A stretch of 64,000 nt of DNA from Acidobacteriota bacterium (GCA_016718135.1 JADKEF010000004.1:124001-188000); one strand, 5' to 3'; numbered from the stretch's first letter, positions 42,172-51,265 are shown. Numbers and translations are program-made. Notes: a model not told the origin generated them from the sequence alone.

Positions 42172-43464
42172 ATGCACTACTTTAGCACAAACCGACAGTC
42201 GCCTCATGTCTCGTTCCGTGAGGCCCTACTCAATGGCCAGCCCGACGATAAGGGCTTGTATTTTCCGTCTGAGATACCGCTACTGACGAATGGTTTGATT
42301 GCCAATTTACCAGGCCTTTCAAATGAACAGATCGCGTTCGACGTGATCCGTCCCTATGTAGATGGTGATATCAGCGATGTAGATCTTTTTGAGATCTGCC
42401 GCGAGACGGTAGATTTTGATTTCCCGCTCGTTGCGATCAATGACCGCATTTCTACGCTCGAACTTTTTCACGGCCCGACGCTGGCATTCAAAGATGTCGG
42501 CGCTCGATTCATGAGTCGATGTCTTCGGCATTTTTCAAAGAATAACGAAGAAAAAACTATCGTCATTGTAGCGACGTCCGGCGACACAGGCGGAGCTGTG
42601 GCAGCGGGCTTCCATGGCGTAGAGGGAATTGAGGTTGTCATCCTGTATCCCAAGGACAAGGTCTCAAAAGTACAGGAATTGCAGCTAACGACGCTCGGCG
42701 GCAATGTAACTACATTGGAATTACGTGGTACGTTCGACGATTGCCAGGCGATCGCAAAACAGGCCCTTGGCGACATCGATTTACGAACTAAAGCCCACTT
42801 CACATCTGCCAACTCTATCAACGTCGCCCGCTGGCTGCCGCAACAGTTTTATTATTTCTACGCCCTCAAACAATGGCAGGGTGAACCGCCGGTTATCTCG
42901 GTACCAAGCGGGAATTTTGGCAATTTAGCATCGGGCATTCTCGCCCATATCTCTGGCTTACCGGTCGAGAAGTTCATCGCGGCATGCAACGCGAATGACG
43001 TAGTTACAAGATTTCTCCAAACCGAGAACTACGAACCATTGCCCTCGGTCGCGACGCTTTCAAACGCAATGGACGTCGGCGCTCCGAGCAATTTTGTTCG
43101 CATACTTGAGATATTCGACAATAAGTTCATTGATCTCAAAGAAAAGCTCGAGTCCGTCAGCATTTCCGACGAGACGACCGCCGCGACTATGCGTGACGTT
43201 TATGCCAAATACGGCTATACGCTCGATCCGCACGGAGCGGTCGGTTATCGTGCGTTAGCCGATCATTTTGAGAAAAACGCTGATTCTCGCGGTATCTTTC
43301 TTGAGACGGCACATCCCGTGAAATTCGACTCGGTCGGTGAGATAATAGGCCAAGCTCCTATGGTTCCACAATCGGTCGAATCGCTGTTTGCAAAGGAAAA
43401 GCAAAGTATCGAGATCGGTAATGATTACACAGCGGTGCGAGAGATATTGTTAAGTAAAATATGA
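42172..43464 (+). CDS. thrC: Threonine synthase
   Basis: 430 aa. The PLP-binding Lys is in FHGPTLAFKDVGARF, and the N-terminus (MHYFSTNRQSPHVSFREALL) is that of the bacterial ThrC. IVIVATSGDTGGAVAAGFHG binds the phosphate. It converts O-phosphohomoserine to threonine. Its last bases overlap the thrA start in an ATGA-type overlap (43461-43464), showing translational coupling. Confidence 0.95.
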   Translation: MHYFSTNRQSPHVSFREALLNGQPDDKGLYFPSEIPLLTNGLIANLPGLSNEQIAFDVIRPYVDGDISDVDLFEICRETVDFDFPLVAINDRISTLELFHGPTLAFKDVGARFMSRCLRHFSKNNEEKTIVIVATSGDTGGAVAAGFHGVEGIEVVILYPKDKVSKVQELQLTTLGGNVTTLELRGTFDDCQAIAKQALGDIDLRTKAHFTSANSINVARWLPQQFYYFYALKQWQGEPPVISVPSGNFGNLASGILAHISGLPVEKFIAACNANDVVTRFLQTENYEPLPSVATLSNAMDVGAPSNFVRILEIFDNKFIDLKEKLESVSISDETTAATMRDVYAKYGYTLDPHGAVGYRALADHFEKNADSRGIFLETAHPVKFDSVGEIIGQAPMVPQSVESLFAKEKQSIEIGNDYTAVREILLSKI

Positions 43465-45905
43465 AGGTTCTAAAGTTTGGCGGTTCGTCGGTGGGCAGTG
43501 CCGAGACTATCGAGAAGGTTATCGAGATCGTTCGTGTCGCGAGCGAAACGGAAAGCTGCGCCGTGGTTTTATCTGCGATGCAGGGAACGACCGACGATCT
43601 GATCGCCGCCGGACGCGCAGCCGAGAGCGGTGACGACGGCTACATCGAGATACTCAGCAATATCAGCGATCGCCACCTAAAGGCGATTCACGAGCTTTTT
43701 CACGACGGGCAAACTCTCGCGATCACAGACTTTGTCGAATCGACGATCAAGGAACTGAGCAACCTCTTCGAAGGCGTGCGTCTTGTGCGTGAATTGTCGC
43801 CTAAGACGCTCGACCGGATTCTTAGCTTTGGTGAGATCGTATCGACTCGTATGGTCTCCGCCAGAATGATCGAGTCGGGCATCGAGAACGAATGGAAAGA
43901 CAGCCGTCTCGTGATACGCACTGATTCGAACCATTGTTTCGGCGCCGTTGATTTCGCCGAGACCAACACGCGTGTCAAGGAGTATTTCGAAGCGTCAGAA
44001 GCGAAACTTCATATCTTCCCCGGCTTTATAGCCTCAGATTCCGGTGGCTATACGACGACACTTGGCCGTGGCGGCTCTGATTACACGGCGGCGATCATCG
44101 CCGCGGCGGTCGATGCTGATGTGCTTGAGATCTGGACCGATGTTTCTGGAATGATGACGGCGGACCCGCGATTTGTTAAGAATGTCAGACAGATCCCGAA
44201 GATAACATATCGCGAGGCGATGGAGTTGTCGCATTTCGGGGCCAAGGTTATCTACCCACCGACTATCCAGCCCGTGATGGCGAAGGGAATTCCCGTACTG
44301 ATCAAAAATACGTTTGCTCCCGACGACGTGGGAACGCTTATTGAGGCAGAATCAACCTCGGCCAAGGACATGATCCGCGGCATCACGAGCATTGATAAGA
44401 TCACCGTCCTCAATCTCGAGGGAAGCGGGATGGTGGGCATTCCGGGTTTTTCCAAACGCCTATTTGACGCTCTGTCACGTGCATCGATCAACGTCATCCT
44501 CATTACTCAAAGCTCGTCCGAACACTCGATCTGCGTTGCTATCGAAGAGAAGTTTGCCGACCTTGCGAAACGCGCCGTTGACCGAGAGTTTGAATACGAG
44601 ATCGCCGTCGGCCGCATCGATCCGCTCAAGGTCGAAAGCGGATTTTCGATCCTCGCTCTCGTCGGCGACAACATGAAAGAGCACACCGGCGTCTCGGGCA
44701 AGATGTTCACGACGCTCGGACAGAATGGCATAAATATAAACGCCATCGCGCAGGGCTCGAGCGAGCGAAATATTTCGGCGATTATTTCATCGCGAGATGT
44801 GCGGAAGGCAGTCAACACACTGCACGAAGAATTCTTTTCCGACGGCAGCAAGCAGATCAACCTATATATCGCTGGCGTCGGCCTCGTTGGCGGCAAACTC
44901 ATCGGACAATTGCTCAAACAGCACGATCACGTGCTCAATGATATGCGGTTGAATCTTCGCGTCGTCGGCCTCGCTAGTAGCACTCACGCGAAGTACGAGG
45001 AAGAAGGCGTCGATCTTACCAATTACAAAGATCAGGTTCTCGCGGCCGAGGAAATGAACATCGACGCGTTCACAGATGCGATCATCGAAAACAACCTGCG
45101 CAACTCGATCTTCGTCGATGTAACCGCAAATGCGGCTGTCGTCGAGACGTATCCAAAGCTTTTAGCAAAAAGCATCTCGATCATTGCGTGTAATAAGGTC
45201 GCGGCCTCGTCTGAGTATGACAAATACTCGCATCTGAAAGACCTGGCTCGCGAGTACGGCACGAATTTCTTTTTTGAGACCAATGTTGGTGCTGGTTTGC
45301 CAGTGATTCACACGCTCGGCGATCTGCTCCGTAGCGGCGACCGCGTGAATCGCATCGAGGCGGTCCTATCAGGCACACTCAATTTTGTTTTCAATCATTA
45401 TGACGGCTCGCGGCCGTTTGCCGAGGTCGTTCGACAGGCTCAGGACGAAGGCTACACTGAACCTGATCCGAGGCTAGATCTGAGCGGAACAGATGTAGCT
45501 CGCAAGATATTGATCCTGGCTCGTGAGGCTGGATATAAGCTTGAGATGACAGATATCGAGAACACAGGATTTTTGCCTGAATCGTGTCTGGCCGGATCGG
45601 TCGATGATTTTTACGCCGAGATGGCAAAGCATGAAGCCCATTTCCGTGGGCTTCTTGATGATGCCGTTTCAATGGGGTTAACGCTCAAATACATTGCATC
45701 GTTCGATAACGGCAAAGCCGCCGTCGGCTTGCAATCGATCGGCCCCGAACACAATTTTGCGAACCTGTCCGGAAAAGATAATGCGGTCTTGTTCTACACC
45801 GACCGATACAGCGAACAGCCGCTAGTCATCAAAGGCGCCGGAGCTGGAGCGGATGTAACGGCCGCCGGTGTATTTGCCGACATCATTAGAGCGGCCCGGT
45901 CATAG
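43461..45905 (+). CDS. thrA: Bifunctional aspartate kinase / homoserine dehydrogenase
   Basis: 814 aa. The aspartokinase half begins KFGGSSVGSAETIEKVIEI and has the substrate loop TLGRGGSDYTAA. Two ACT-like regulatory domains follow (about residues 310-460), including AIAQGSSERNISAIIS. The homoserine dehydrogenase half starts near residue 465 with AGVGLVGGKLIGQLL and ends with GAGADVTAAGVFADI. It catalyses the first and third steps of threonine synthesis and is probably feedback-inhibited by threonine. thrA, thrC and the divergent thrB cover most of the pathway from aspartate. Confidence 0.96.
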   Translation: MKVLKFGGSSVGSAETIEKVIEIVRVASETESCAVVLSAMQGTTDDLIAAGRAAESGDDGYIEILSNISDRHLKAIHELFHDGQTLAITDFVESTIKELSNLFEGVRLVRELSPKTLDRILSFGEIVSTRMVSARMIESGIENEWKDSRLVIRTDSNHCFGAVDFAETNTRVKEYFEASEAKLHIFPGFIASDSGGYTTTLGRGGSDYTAAIIAAAVDADVLEIWTDVSGMMTADPRFVKNVRQIPKITYREAMELSHFGAKVIYPPTIQPVMAKGIPVLIKNTFAPDDVGTLIEAESTSAKDMIRGITSIDKITVLNLEGSGMVGIPGFSKRLFDALSRASINVILITQSSSEHSICVAIEEKFADLAKRAVDREFEYEIAVGRIDPLKVESGFSILALVGDNMKEHTGVSGKMFTTLGQNGININAIAQGSSERNISAIISSRDVRKAVNTLHEEFFSDGSKQINLYIAGVGLVGGKLIGQLLKQHDHVLNDMRLNLRVVGLASSTHAKYEEEGVDLTNYKDQVLAAEEMNIDAFTDAIIENNLRNSIFVDVTANAAVVETYPKLLAKSISIIACNKVAASSEYDKYSHLKDLAREYGTNFFFETNVGAGLPVIHTLGDLLRSGDRVNRIEAVLSGTLNFVFNHYDGSRPFAEVVRQAQDEGYTEPDPRLDLSGTDVARKILILAREAGYKLEMTDIENTGFLPESCLAGSVDDFYAEMAKHEAHFRGLLDDAVSMGLTLKYIASFDNGKAAVGLQSIGPEHNFANLSGKDNAVLFYTDRYSEQPLVIKGAGAGADVTAAGVFADIIRAARS

Positions 45906-45909
45906 AGTC

Positions 45910-45938
45910 AGAACCGGGAGCGATAGCGACTGGGTTCT
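45910..45938. repeat. Small palindromic element after thrA
   Basis: AGAACC is inverted as GGTTCT around an imperfect stem with a GCGATAGCG centre. It follows the thrA stop by 4 bases and could end transcription, although only a short T run follows. Confidence 0.5.
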
Positions 45939-45959
45939 TTGCACACACGTTAGATAGCT

Positions 45960-47183
45960 ATGAGATTACGAATCACCAAAGTCCTCTTCGTCTTGGCGCT
46001 AGCAACAAATGTAGTGCATCCAACGTATGCTCAAAGTAATTACACACCTTCGGTGAGTAATTGGGAACGCCGGACTCCCGAGCAGGCGAAAATGGACGCG
46101 GCCAAGCTGAAAGAGGCTATCGATTTCGCAATTGCCAGCGAAGCCCGCGGTGTTCGCAGTCAAGAGCTCGGCCTCACACAATCCTTCGGCCAGGCACCGT
46201 TTGGCGAACTCGTCGGCCCGACAAAAGATCGCGGTGATCTGACGGGCGTTGTTCTCCGTGGAGGTTACATCGTCGCCGAGTGGGGAGATCCAAACCGCGT
46301 TGATATGACGCACAGCGTGACGAAAAGTTTTCTGTCAACGGTCGTCGGCCTTGCGTTTGATCGAAAGCTGATCCGCAGTCTTCAGGACAAAGCCGTTAAC
46401 TACAACGCCCCCGTCGTTTCCTACAAAGCGGGCCAGCGTTATGACGATTCCGACGAATTTGGCAAGTCAAAGCTGCTAGATCTCTTCGCAACCGAGCACA
46501 ATCGCAAGATCACTTGGGAACATCTACTACGCCAAACCAGCGATTGGGAAGGCACGCTCTGGGGCAAACCGGATTGGGCCGACCGGCCCGACCGCGACTC
46601 GAGCAAATGGCTCGGTCGAGTTCGCGGCGAACCGGGAACTGTTTACGAGTACAACGATGTTCGCGTTAACGCCCTCGCACTTGCCGCTCTAAACGTTTGG
46701 CGAAAGCCGTTACCACAGGTTCTCAAAGAAAACCTGATGGACGAGATCGGAGCCTCAAACACCTGGCGGTGGTACGGTTACGAAAATTCTTACGTCGTTA
46801 TCGACGGCCAGATCATGCAGTCCGTAAGCGGCGGCGGACATTGGGGCGGCGGAATGTTTATCAACGCGTACGATATGGCACGCTTTGGTTTACTCACCGA
46901 ACGAGGTGGAAAATGGGGCAATAAACAATTGCTCTCCCCCGAATTTGTTCGTCAGGCAAAAACACCGACGACAGTTCACCCGACGTACGGCTTTATGAAC
47001 TTCTTCCTCAACACGGATAAAAAACTCTACCCAAATGCCCCGGCCGGGATCGTCGTCCACACCGGCAACGGCACGAATATCATTTACTGTGACCCGGAAA
47101 ACGACCTCGTCGTCGTCGTGCGTTGGATCGAGAATAATAAGATCAATGAGTTTCTGGGTAAGCTGCTCGCTAGCTTGAAGTGA
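45960..47183 (+). CDS. Secreted serine hydrolase, beta-lactamase fold
   Basis: 407 aa with a signal peptide ending at HPTYAQ. The catalytic SxxK motif is SVTK in THSVTKSFLSTVVG, the Tyr motif is YND (in YEYNDVRVNALA), and HTG is in VVHTGNGTN. The canonical YxN is altered here. VLRGGYIVAEWGDP is typical of the family. It is one of three such hydrolases in the window. Substrate is unknown; peptidoglycan or ester hydrolysis are both possible. Confidence 0.9.
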   Translation: MRLRITKVLFVLALATNVVHPTYAQSNYTPSVSNWERRTPEQAKMDAAKLKEAIDFAIASEARGVRSQELGLTQSFGQAPFGELVGPTKDRGDLTGVVLRGGYIVAEWGDPNRVDMTHSVTKSFLSTVVGLAFDRKLIRSLQDKAVNYNAPVVSYKAGQRYDDSDEFGKSKLLDLFATEHNRKITWEHLLRQTSDWEGTLWGKPDWADRPDRDSSKWLGRVRGEPGTVYEYNDVRVNALALAALNVWRKPLPQVLKENLMDEIGASNTWRWYGYENSYVVIDGQIMQSVSGGGHWGGGMFINAYDMARFGLLTERGGKWGNKQLLSPEFVRQAKTPTTVHPTYGFMNFFLNTDKKLYPNAPAGIVVHTGNGTNIIYCDPENDLVVVVRWIENNKINEFLGKLLASLK

Positions 47184-47212
47184 CAATCTCTTTTTGGCGT
47201 TGTCCTTGAGAA

Positions 47213-48109
47213 TCAATCTGCCAGGTATCCGAACTTGCCCGTATTATAGTCATCTATCGCCTCGGCGATCTCGGCCCGGGTGTTCATCAGAAACGGCCCG
47301 TATTGAGCGATCGGCTCATTGAGCGGTTCGCCACTCATCACGAGTAGAATGCTGTCCTCGAGTGCCTCGACGCGGATGTCTTCGCCATCGCGTTCGAACA
47401 ATGCGAGCTGATTCGTGGGCAGTGTTTCGCTGTTGTTCAGCGTTACTGAGCCCTCGATCGCGAGGATCGCGGTTGTGTATCCGGCTGGGAACGAAAGCTC
47501 GATCTTCTCGCCTTCCTTCGGTTTTAGGTTGTAAAGATGCACCGGTGAAAATGTCGTCGCTGGCCCTTTCACACCGCCAAATTCGCCAGCAATGATCTCA
47601 ACTTCGCCACCGTTCTCCAATGCAACCCGGCCCATTTCGGCGTTGGTGATCGCCTGGTATTTCGGCGTCGTCATCTTGTCTTTTGCCGGCAGATTTACCC
47701 AGAGCTGCACCATCTGAAACGGGCCGCCTTGCTTGTTGTATTCTCCTTCATGATATTCCTTGTGAAGCAAACCGCTGCCAGCGGTCATCCACTGAACGTC
47801 ACCCTCGCCGATCACACCGCCACCACCTCGACTGTCGTGATGTGCGACCTTTCCTTTGTAAGCGATCGACACCGTCTCAAATCCACGATGCGGATGCGGC
47901 CCGACGCCGAACGGCTTTTCTCGGGGCGGAAAATCTACCAGCGAGTTGTAGTCAAGTAAAAAGAACGGGCTCATACGCTCGCCCGTAAGCGGCCCATGCG
48001 GGAAGAACCCGTGTACGTTAAAACCGTCGCCAACCCAATGCTTCGGTGGCGGAGCAACGATGCGTTCTACATTCTTTACGTTAGTTTCCAACTTTTTCTC
48101 AGCCTTCAT
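47213..48109 (-). CDS. Pirin family protein
   Basis: 298 aa from ATG 48109, preferred because GAAGGAG lies 9-10 bases upstream. The cupin core has HPHRGFETVSIAYKGKVAHH and WMTAGSGLLHKEYHE, providing the His and Glu metal ligands of pirin. A C-terminal pirin_C half follows (GEPLNEPIAQYGPFLMNT). Bacterial pirins include quercetin dioxygenases and transcription cofactors. The substrate is not evident. It is convergent with the serine hydrolase upstream. Confidence 0.92.
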   Translation of the reverse strand: MKAEKKLETNVKNVERIVAPPPKHWVGDGFNVHGFFPHGPLTGERMSPFFLLDYNSLVDFPPREKPFGVGPHPHRGFETVSIAYKGKVAHHDSRGGGGVIGEGDVQWMTAGSGLLHKEYHEGEYNKQGGPFQMVQLWVNLPAKDKMTTPKYQAITNAEMGRVALENGGEVEIIAGEFGGVKGPATTFSPVHLYNLKPKEGEKIELSFPAGYTTAILAIEGSVTLNNSETLPTNQLALFERDGEDIRVEALEDSILLVMSGEPLNEPIAQYGPFLMNTRAEIAEAIDDYNTGKFGYLAD

Positions 48110-48229
48110 TTCTTTGTCTCCTTCGTCATTCAGCATTCGGTCCTGAACTATAGAGGAAGTTTACGCCAAAGCGAAAGCCTTGTATTCATCAATGCAGGCT
48201 ACGCCCGCCTAGTACTTTTGGGTGATGTA

Positions 48230-48313
48230 GAACAGACCGCCTGGTCTGTTCATCAGGTTGACCTCATCGTACGTCCAAAGTAGTCGCGACCAATCGACGA
48301 CCAGGCGGTCTGT
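48230..48313. repeat. Palindromic repeat pair, second REP-like family
   Basis: GAACAGACCGCCTGGTCTGTTC (48230-48251) is a perfect 9-bp inverted repeat with a 4-base loop. Its part 48232-48246 is inverted again at 48299-48313 over 15 bases. It occupies the gap between the pirin and O-methyltransferase genes. It is unrelated in sequence to the RAYT-associated REP. Confidence 0.8.
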
Positions 48314-48318
48314 CGTAC

Positions 48319-48945
48319 TTACTTTTTCCTCGACACCATCAGCCCATCCCGAATCGGCAGCAGGATATTCTCAACCCGCTCATCCGCGAGGTTCTTTTGG
48401 TTGTAGTCGTGTAGGGCCTGTGTGTTTTCATCCTTTTCGTCGTCGAGCACCTTACCGCTCCAGAGGACGTTATCGGCGATGATGAAGCCGCCAGCGGACA
48501 CTTTGTCGAAGACGAGATCGTAGTAGTTAGAATAGTTCGGCTTGTCGGCGTCGATGAAAACCAGATCGAACGTCTCAGGAAGACTCGGGATAATATCTGT
48601 GCCAAAGCCGAGCAGAAATTCGATCTTGTCCGCATACGCACTCTTTTCTACAAACGACCTTGCGACCTTATTTGTGTCTTCCTGTATGTCCAAAGTAATT
48701 ACCTTCCCGCCGTCCGCCAGGCCTTCGGCAAAGCACAGTGCGGAATAGCCAAGATACGTTCCGATCTCAAGCACGGTTTTTGGCCGGATCATGTGCGAGA
48801 ACATCGACAGCACGCGGCCCTGCACAAAACCCGAGAGCATCGCCTTGTCCTCGTAATGATCGTAACAATGCTTGCGGAGCTCCTGCAGGATCTCGCTCTC
48901 GCCCGCCGTAAATGCCTCGGCGTATTTTATCCAGTGTTCATTCAT
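48319..48945 (-). CDS. SAM-dependent O-methyltransferase (caffeoyl-CoA OMT type)
   Basis: 208 aa. Motif I is VLEIGTYLGYSALCFAEGL, and FDLVFIDADKPNYSNYYDL binds the metal and SAM. IIADNVLWSGKVLD completes the family pattern. These metal-dependent enzymes methylate catechol-type or other phenolic substrates; the bacterial substrate is usually unknown. Its start overlaps the response regulator stop (ATGA-type, 48942-48945), so the two form a coupled unit. Confidence 0.93.
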   Translation of the reverse strand: MNEHWIKYAEAFTAGESEILQELRKHCYDHYEDKAMLSGFVQGRVLSMFSHMIRPKTVLEIGTYLGYSALCFAEGLADGGKVITLDIQEDTNKVARSFVEKSAYADKIEFLLGFGTDIIPSLPETFDLVFIDADKPNYSNYYDLVFDKVSAGGFIIADNVLWSGKVLDDEKDENTQALHDYNQKNLADERVENILLPIRDGLMVSRKK

Positions 48946-49562
48946 AGATCTACTCTCACTAAACCGCGTTTGATCGCAACCCCCGCCGCGGATGTGCGGT
49001 CGGACACGCCGATCTTTCCAAATATATTCGATACGTGAGTTTTCACAGTATTCTCCGATACATCCAGGGCAAATGCGATCTCTTTATTAGACATACCGCC
49101 GACGATCATTCTTAGTACGTTCGATTCGGCGGGCGTCAGTTCTTCCTGTCCGAGATTTTCACTCAATATGCGAGCGATGTCATCGGGAATGTATTTGCGT
49201 CCGACGGCGACTGTTCGGATGGCCTCGATCAGTTCTCCGGGCGATATATCCTTGCAAATGTATCCAGCAGCACCTTTCTTTAGTGCCTTTGAGATCTCCG
49301 CGTCACCGGCGTGTTCTGCGAGAACTATGACCTTTGCCTTGGGACGCTCCTTAAAGTAATTATCGAGATCGTCGATCGAACAGGAATTTGGAAATCGCAG
49401 GCCTAGGATGGTGACGTCGGGATTGAGGTCGCGGAACATCGAAAAACCATTAGCGGCGTTGTCGGTCTCGCCGACCAGTTCAATATGATCCTGACCCTCA
49501 ATAACCGCTCGCACGCCGAGGCGTGTGAGGGGTTGGTTTTCGATGAGGAGAAGTTGGATCAT
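48942..49562 (-). CDS. NarL/LuxR-type response regulator with degenerate receiver
   Basis: 206 aa from ATG 49562, where MIQLLLIENQPLTRLGV matches the family start. Codons upstream run through a palindromic element and are ignored. The receiver lacks key residues: the phospho-acceptor position reads VTILGLRFPN, with Gly where Asp is expected, and the usual acidic pair is EN. The C-terminal HTH is intact (ELTPAESNVLRMIVGG, SNKEIAFALDVSENTVKTHV). It probably regulates genes without phosphorylation. The gene is coupled to the O-methyltransferase gene downstream. Confidence 0.88.
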   Translation of the reverse strand: MIQLLLIENQPLTRLGVRAVIEGQDHIELVGETDNAANGFSMFRDLNPDVTILGLRFPNSCSIDDLDNYFKERPKAKVIVLAEHAGDAEISKALKKGAAGYICKDISPGELIEAIRTVAVGRKYIPDDIARILSENLGQEELTPAESNVLRMIVGGMSNKEIAFALDVSENTVKTHVSNIFGKIGVSDRTSAAGVAIKRGLVRVDL

Positions 49563-49581
49563 CAGAGCCATACAAACATGT

Positions 49582-49721
49582 GCCGGGGCCGCAGCCGCCC
49601 TTGGCTGCAATGGCTGTGGCTTCCGCAGCCAGACGGGTGTGGCTACCACGGAGTTGAAAATGTCCCACGGGCCACGCCGGAGGAACCGGCGCTTGCAGCC
49701 GAGGGCGGCTGCGTTCCCGGC
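49582..49721. repeat. Long imperfect palindromic element (third family)
   Basis: A 29-base arm at 49582-49610 is inverted at 49693-49721 with 26 of 29 matches. The interior holds further GC-rich hairpins such as GGCTG/CAGCC. Its right end is 2 bases from the premature stop of the alaS fragment, and its left part lies upstream of the response regulator start. It may be a MITE or a BIME. Confidence 0.8.
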
Positions 49722-49723
49722 TT

Positions 49724-50551
49724 TTAGGCCGTCTTTCCGAGCGAAGCAGCAAACTCAACGATGGGGCGAATCAGGTCGGTATCGTAATTCGTCTTCACAT
49801 GCTGCATCACGGCGGTCATACGTTCCAGGCCCATGCCGGTGTCGACTGACGGGGCGGGAAGCGGCGTGAGTTTGAAGGTGCCGTCCTCATTCTGCGTGCG
49901 ATTGTACTGCATGAAGACGAGGTTCCAGATCTCCATCGTCGTGTCGCCGGGGCCGTTGACCCAGTGGGGCGAATTTTTCTCAGGGTCGCCCGGATCTTCG
50001 CCCATATAATAATGGATCTCGGAGCACGGCCCGCACGGGCCGGTGTCTCCCATTTGCCAGAAATTATCTTTTCGGCCAAAGCCCAGCACGCGTTCCGGCT
50101 TCGCTCCGGCCTTTACCCAAAGCTCGCGTGCCTCATCGTCCGGCCCGACTTGATCATCGCCCTCGAATACCGAAAACCAAAGCCGCTCGGTATCGAGCCC
50201 AAACTCATTCACCAGCAGATCCCACGCAAACTTGATCGCGTCTTCCTTAAAATAGTCGCCAAAGGAAAAATTTCCCAGCATCTCAAAAAACGTGTGATGC
50301 CTCGCCGTCTTGCCGACCTCGTCGAGGTCATTGTGCTTACCGCCGGCACGCAGACATTTTTGCGAGGTGACAGCACGCGTATAATCGCGTTTCTCGAGCC
50401 CGAGGAACACATCCTTGAACTGATTCATCCCCGCATTAATAAATAACAGCGTCGGATCATTAGCGGGCAGCAGCGGCGACGAATGCACCCGTCGGTGCCC
50501 ATGCTTCTCAAAATACGCCAAGAATTTTTCTCTGATCTGGTCTCCGGTCAT
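49724..50551 (-). CDS. alaS: Alanyl-tRNA synthetase, truncated to the catalytic core
   Basis: 275 aa; full AlaRS is about 870 aa. The first 270 residues are normal: MTGDQIREKFLAYFEKHGH, LLFINAGMNQFKDVFLG, the class II motif 2 region (TSQKCLRAGGKHNDLDEVGK), and motif 3 in VDTGMGLERMTAVMQ. The open frame ends at 49724-49726 exactly where the palindromic element begins. The tRNA-binding, editing and C-Ala domains are absent. No remnant of them is seen beyond the element. Possibilities: split or duplicated alaS, gene disruption, or misassembly at a repeat. Confidence 0.85.
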   Translation of the reverse strand: MTGDQIREKFLAYFEKHGHRRVHSSPLLPANDPTLLFINAGMNQFKDVFLGLEKRDYTRAVTSQKCLRAGGKHNDLDEVGKTARHHTFFEMLGNFSFGDYFKEDAIKFAWDLLVNEFGLDTERLWFSVFEGDDQVGPDDEARELWVKAGAKPERVLGFGRKDNFWQMGDTGPCGPCSEIHYYMGEDPGDPEKNSPHWVNGPGDTTMEIWNLVFMQYNRTQNEDGTFKLTPLPAPSVDTGMGLERMTAVMQHVKTNYDTDLIRPIVEFAASLGKTA

Positions 50552-50567
50552 ACAAAAACTTTAGCAC

Positions 50568-50595
50568 AAAAAAGCCGGACGCATATGCATCCGGC
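50568..50595 (-). terminator. Intrinsic terminator of the second msrB
   Basis: On the minus strand GCCGGA.GCATATGC.TCCGGC is a strong stem followed by TTTTTTG. It lies between the msrB stop and the alaS fragment start. Confidence 0.85.
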
Positions 50596-50617
50596 GGCTC
50601 AAAGAATTGATCAAAAC

Positions 50618-51205
50618 TCACTTTTGTTCCTTAAACTTCAACGAAACCGAGTTCATACAATACCGCAAACCGGTCGGCTGCGGCCCGTCATCGAAGACGT
50701 GGCCGAGATGAGCCTTACAGCGGGCACATTCGACCTCAGTGCGGACCTCGCTGAGGCTACGGTCTTCCTTCTCGATCACGTTCTTCTTGAATGCGACCCG
50801 AAAGAAGCTTGGCCAGCCGGTTTCTGAATCGTATTTCGCTTCGGACTTGAACAAAATGAGTCCACACGCGGCACAGTGATAGGTGCCAACCTTTTTGTTC
50901 TTGGTAAGAGCACTGCTATACGGCTGTTCCGTGCCGTCCTCACGCATCACGTAGAATTCTTTCGCTGACAGCTCTTTTTTCCACGCGGCGTCCGTCTTTA
51001 CGAGTTCAACGCCATCAAATTCACCATTTGACAGTTTCAACTCACGCTCGGTGGTGGCCCTTTTAGATAGTGCGGGTGTCGCTGACGGCTCAACTAACAC
51101 TGCGTCTGAGGAGGCCCGCTCCGCAAATGAAGAGCCAGTAAGGCCATAACTGAACAGAGCAAAGACGCTCAAGACCAATAAAAGTGGAGCAATTATTCTT
51201 AACAT
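50618..51205 (-). CDS. msrB: Peptide-methionine (R)-S-oxide reductase MsrB, exported paralogue
   Basis: 195 aa with a signal peptide ending near LTGSSFAE. It keeps both zinc pairs (YHCAACGLILF and CARCKAHLGHVFDDGPQ), ETGWPSFF, and the catalytic Cys in GLRYCMNSVSLKFK. It resembles the 19048-19599 product closely from the KTDAAWKKELSAKEF segment onward. Two exported MsrB paralogues in one window suggest a strong need to repair envelope methionines. A 5'-leader hairpin lies at 51225-51265. Confidence 0.93.
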   Translation of the reverse strand: MLRIIAPLLLVLSVFALFSYGLTGSSFAERASSDAVLVEPSATPALSKRATTERELKLSNGEFDGVELVKTDAAWKKELSAKEFYVMREDGTEQPYSSALTKNKKVGTYHCAACGLILFKSEAKYDSETGWPSFFRVAFKKNVIEKEDRSLSEVRTEVECARCKAHLGHVFDDGPQPTGLRYCMNSVSLKFKEQK

Positions 51206-51224
51206 AAGTACTATCTGATAATAA

Positions 51225-51265
51225 TATAGCCCCGTTCGACGAAAATATATCGGAACGAGGCTATA
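51225..51265 (-). promoter_or_regulatory. Hairpin in the leader region of the second msrB
   Basis: TATAGCCCCGTTC (51225-51237) pairs with GAACGAGGCTATA (51253-51265), 12 of 13 bases, with a 15-base AT-rich loop. It ends about 20 bases upstream of the msrB ATG. No T run follows on either strand, so it is more likely a leader structure or part of a repeat than a terminator. The rest of the gap to 51445 shows only a CCCGG/CCGGG hairpin at 51290-51309. Confidence 0.4.
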
